This document shows, in pieces, positions 52,788-55,101 of a stretch of DNA of 55,101 nt. The stretch is from Cyanosarcina radialis HA8281-LM2. Its GTDB lineage: Bacteria; Cyanobacteriota; Cyanobacteriia; Cyanobacteriales; CCAP-1448. Position numbers and translations under genes: made by a program. The number at the start of each line of letters is the position of its first letter. Position 1 is the first letter of the stretch. The stretch is from positions 1 through 55,101 of the forward strand of contig JAHHHA010000040.1 in NCBI GenBank assembly GCA_019359615.1, given 5' to 3'. The notes under the pieces were generated by a model. The model was not told the origin of the DNA, made no database searches, and saw nothing but the letters and a program-made list of their open reading frames with translations.

Positions 52788-54668
52788 CTAGAACGTGAAG
52801 GTGGTTCTCAAAGTACCGATGATGGCATCGTCACTAGAAGCATCTTGACCTGGATTCAGCAGCCAGATCACACCAGGAGTGATGGAGATGTTATCGGTTA
52901 GCTGATACTTGTAGAAACCTTCGATGTGAACGGCGTAATCGTCTGCCCGATTGTTGCCATCAGGACGAGCGCTACCACCAATAGCGTTAGCACCGCCAAC
53001 TCTTAAACCTGTTAGAGTTGGTTCGACTCCAGCAAAGATGCCTAACAAGTTTCCTTGTTTGCCCAAGTTGGGGAAGGCAACTCCACCGCCAAAGCTCCAA
53101 ATATCACCTTCTAAATCTTGATTGCCATCGGTAGTACCGTTGACTTTCGTGTACGAACCAAAAGCGCTCAGAGAGATACTGTTGCTCAGGCGGAAGGCGG
53201 CTGAAGCACCGAAGGAGTCAGTTGAGAAGCGATTGTCTTCCAAAGCTCCTAAGCCGATTCCACCGCCAAAGTTAGCTTGCCCCGTACCCACTACACCAGC
53301 TTTGCCACCCAGGTCGAAGATGTCGCTACCAGCAAGGTGCTGACCTCGGACGTAGGTTAAGCCTAGACCCAAGCGATCGTTGAGGTTAAAGTCTAACTGC
53401 GCTAAAGCAGCATATTCACCGTTAAACAAACCGCCAGAGCCTAAAGTGCCGGGTTCGTTGAGAGCGTTGGGGTTAGCAGCATCTTCTGCCAAGTAACCCA
53501 AAGTTACTCCAATACCGCTAAATTTGAAGTTAACGCCTGCACCAGCGCCACCACCGATCCGATAGATCGGGTTTTCGCTAGCAAAGGTAGAGAGCGCTCC
53601 ATTACCGCCATCGAAGTCTTCAAAGTAGGGGTTGTTGGTGGCAGCGTAGTCGCTGTGAATACCACCAGCGGCAGCTACGTAAAACTTCAAGTTTTCGTTA
53701 ACCGGGACGTAGTAGGCTAACCAGTCGATGACTACATCGTTACCATTAGCACCCAAGTTAAAGGTTTGAGTCCCTTCAGCCGTACCTAACGCGCTTGGGG
53801 CTGGAATCCGACCGTCGCTGTCAAAGCGGTTCAAGAACCCGCTGACATCAGAAGGCAGGTTGCCAGCAGCTAAACGGGTGTGCAAGGTATCTGTACCGAA
53901 GAAGCTAGTCCGCAAGTCTAAACGAACGCGATCGCCAAACAGACCTGGGCTATTTTCGTTACCGATACTGTCGGTGTAAGCGAAGATAACTTCCCCAGCT
54001 AGCTTGGTTGTCGTCGAGAACTGGTGGGCTTCTAAGAAGGAAACGCGACCTTCGAGGTTATCGACCCGGCTACCTAAAGTAGCCAATTCCGTGCGGAATT
54101 CTTCTACTAGACGTTGCAGGGCTTCAAAGTCTTCTTTAGCTACGAACTTTTCACCTTGAGCTTCAATTAAAGCTTCAATTTGGCGCAAGCAAGCGTTCAG
54201 ACCAGCGGCAAATTCATAACGAGATAGAGCGCGCTGACCGCGATAAGTTCCGTCAGGATAACCTACCAAACAGCCATATCTTTGCACTACTCGGTCTAGA
54301 GCTTCAAATGCCCAGTCGGTTGGTTGAACGTCTCGGAATTGAGAAGCGTTGGTAATCTGACTTTGAGAATTACCCTCGTTCATGTACTGCTGAATTTGAT
54401 TCAGGTTCCGAGTGTCAGTTGGTGCGCCGCCATCGGCTGGAGCCGTTCCATCTTCTGGAGCAGCTTGCGCCACTTGGATTTCTTGAGATTGAGCTACAGT
54501 TGGGGTCTCAGCTACTGCTTGAGATTCTTCTACGTTGCTTTGAACTGCTTGAGTTTGGTTAACGTCTGTAACTGGCGTTTGGGCTGCCATGACGTTTCCT
54601 GCACCCAACAGAGTTGCACCTAGTAGTGCTGGGCTAACGAGCAAAGATTTCCACAGAATCTTAGACAT
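52788..54668 (-). CDS. SLH-domain OprB-type outer-membrane porin (cyanobacterial iron-uptake porin family)
   Basis: A 626-residue outer-membrane protein. A signal peptide (KILWKSLLVSPALLGATLLG, then GAGNVMAA) is followed by a Gln/Ala-rich linker and an SLH domain that binds the cell wall (SQFRDVQPTDWAFEALDRVV, GYPDGTYRGQRALSRYEFAA). A short coiled coil (EEFRTELATLGSRVDNLEGR) and a long OprB-like beta barrel end in Phe (TLRTTFTF), as needed for outer-membrane assembly. It passes small solutes or metal ions. The ATG at 54668 is preferred over the GTG at 54686, because GAGGAG then sits nine bases upstream. That same sequence is a perfect match to the Yfr1 core. Confidence 0.95.
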   Translation of the reverse strand: MSKILWKSLLVSPALLGATLLGAGNVMAAQTPVTDVNQTQAVQSNVEESQAVAETPTVAQSQEIQVAQAAPEDGTAPADGGAPTDTRNLNQIQQYMNEGNSQSQITNASQFRDVQPTDWAFEALDRVVQRYGCLVGYPDGTYRGQRALSRYEFAAGLNACLRQIEALIEAQGEKFVAKEDFEALQRLVEEFRTELATLGSRVDNLEGRVSFLEAHQFSTTTKLAGEVIFAYTDSIGNENSPGLFGDRVRLDLRTSFFGTDTLHTRLAAGNLPSDVSGFLNRFDSDGRIPAPSALGTAEGTQTFNLGANGNDVVIDWLAYYVPVNENLKFYVAAAGGIHSDYAATNNPYFEDFDGGNGALSTFASENPIYRIGGGAGAGVNFKFSGIGVTLGYLAEDAANPNALNEPGTLGSGGLFNGEYAALAQLDFNLNDRLGLGLTYVRGQHLAGSDIFDLGGKAGVVGTGQANFGGGIGLGALEDNRFSTDSFGASAAFRLSNSISLSAFGSYTKVNGTTDGNQDLEGDIWSFGGGVAFPNLGKQGNLLGIFAGVEPTLTGLRVGGANAIGGSARPDGNNRADDYAVHIEGFYKYQLTDNISITPGVIWLLNPGQDASSDDAIIGTLRTTFTF

Positions 54669-54678
54669 CTTTCTTCTT

Positions 54679-54688
54679 CTCCTCACAC
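54679..54688 (-). promoter_or_regulatory. Candidate Yfr1 sRNA binding site over the porin ribosome-binding site
   Basis: The mRNA reads GUGUGAGGAG here, perfectly complementary to CUCCUCACAC, the invariant single-stranded core of the cyanobacterial sRNA Yfr1. The site covers the Shine-Dalgarno sequence. Yfr1 is known to repress porin mRNAs in Prochlorococcus, so translational control of this porin is likely; direct proof is lacking here. Confidence 0.6.
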
Positions 54689-54711
54689 TTAAATAGAAAG
54701 AGCTACCTTCT

Positions 54712-54741
54712 ATATTAGATCGGTATCGAAAATTGTAACAA
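54712..54741 (-). promoter_or_regulatory. Porin promoter
   Basis: TTGTTA (54736-54741), an 18-base spacer and TAATAT (54712-54717) on the minus strand form a plausible sigma-70 type promoter. It would give a leader of roughly 35 bases that includes the candidate Yfr1 site. Confidence 0.5.
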
Positions 54742-54913
54742 TGCTTTTGGAGTAATTTTTAGAAAAATCGCAAATTTACTCTTATGTCTCATCGGCTTTT
54801 CTAATTTTAGGAACAAGCTGGAGTTATAGATGAGACAAGGCTGGTTGGGAGCTTTAACCAAAAATTCAACCCCCAGGACTTAGGCAAACCCAGGGATGAT
54901 ACACCATAAGTCT

Positions 54914-54939
54914 AAAAAACCCCCACCAGAGGCAGGGGT
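54914..54939 (-). terminator. Rho-independent terminator of psbD
   Basis: On the minus strand ACCCC, a 10-base loop region and GGGGGT are followed by TTTTT, a classic terminator 40 bases after the psbD stop. It shows that this psbD copy is not followed by psbC. Confidence 0.8.
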
Positions 54940-54978
54940 CGATCGAAGACAGGGAAAAACTATTTCCCTCTTATCTAA

Positions 54979-55101
<123 letters not shown>

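Overview
The window is chromosomal DNA of a cyanobacterium. It is full of the HIP1 octamer GCGATCGC and carries the end of psbD (photosystem II D2), an nblA gene, crtE, an SLH/OprB-type porin, DUF2499, DUF3593 and DUF2254 genes, and many cyanobacterial short tandem and dispersed repeats. I cannot fix the genus from sequence alone.

Layout. 1-4030: a ribbon-helix-helix protein with a palindromic promoter, then a GAF/PAS histidine kinase and its LuxR-type response regulator. 4100-17600: an accessory island, almost all on the minus strand and rich in fragments. It holds an actinobacterial-type secreted peptidase, a flavoprotein oxidase, an ene-reductase broken by one stop codon, a GNAT, a CurA-like reductase, an alpha/beta hydrolase, an SDR, a cupin, a SnoaL-like protein, two AraC regulators (one broken) and an ISAs1 relic. 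Four copies of a 21-bp-period direct-repeat operator, each beside an AraC gene or AraC remnant, tie it together as a candidate AraC regulon. 17870-26130: a LOG protein, then a PEP-dependent dihydroxyacetone kinase locus. dhaM is fused to HPr and enzyme I and is followed by dhaK and dhaL. Between dhaM and dhaK sits a small accessory operon that includes a possible Tse2-like toxin; one of its genes was split at a HIP1 site by a 749-bp insert that also carries dhaM fragments. 26150-38350: a dynamin-like GTPase, a Ser/Thr kinase, DUF3593 and DUF2499 genes separated by a Uma2 nuclease, an MscS/DUF2254 pair, a dead IS200 transposase, a small ORF plus nblA, an acyl-activating enzyme, an aminotransferase and small proteins. 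38500-55101: mostly housekeeping genes (aspS, glyS, a phosphatase, miaE, an rRNA methyltransferase, tRNA-Ser, a sucrose-synthase-like glycosyltransferase, folD, crtE, a divergent PAP2 gene, a HAD hydrolase), then a porin gene and a stand-alone psbD copy.

The strongest second-look items are: the AraC operator array; the gene split exactly at HIP1; the 25-bp dispersed-repeat insertion, also at HIP1, that frameshifts the second AraC gene; the possible Tse2-like toxin operon; the porin leader, whose ribosome-binding site is perfectly complementary to the conserved core of the sRNA Yfr1; and the small ORF next to nblA. Gene functions come from motifs recognised by eye. No database search was run.
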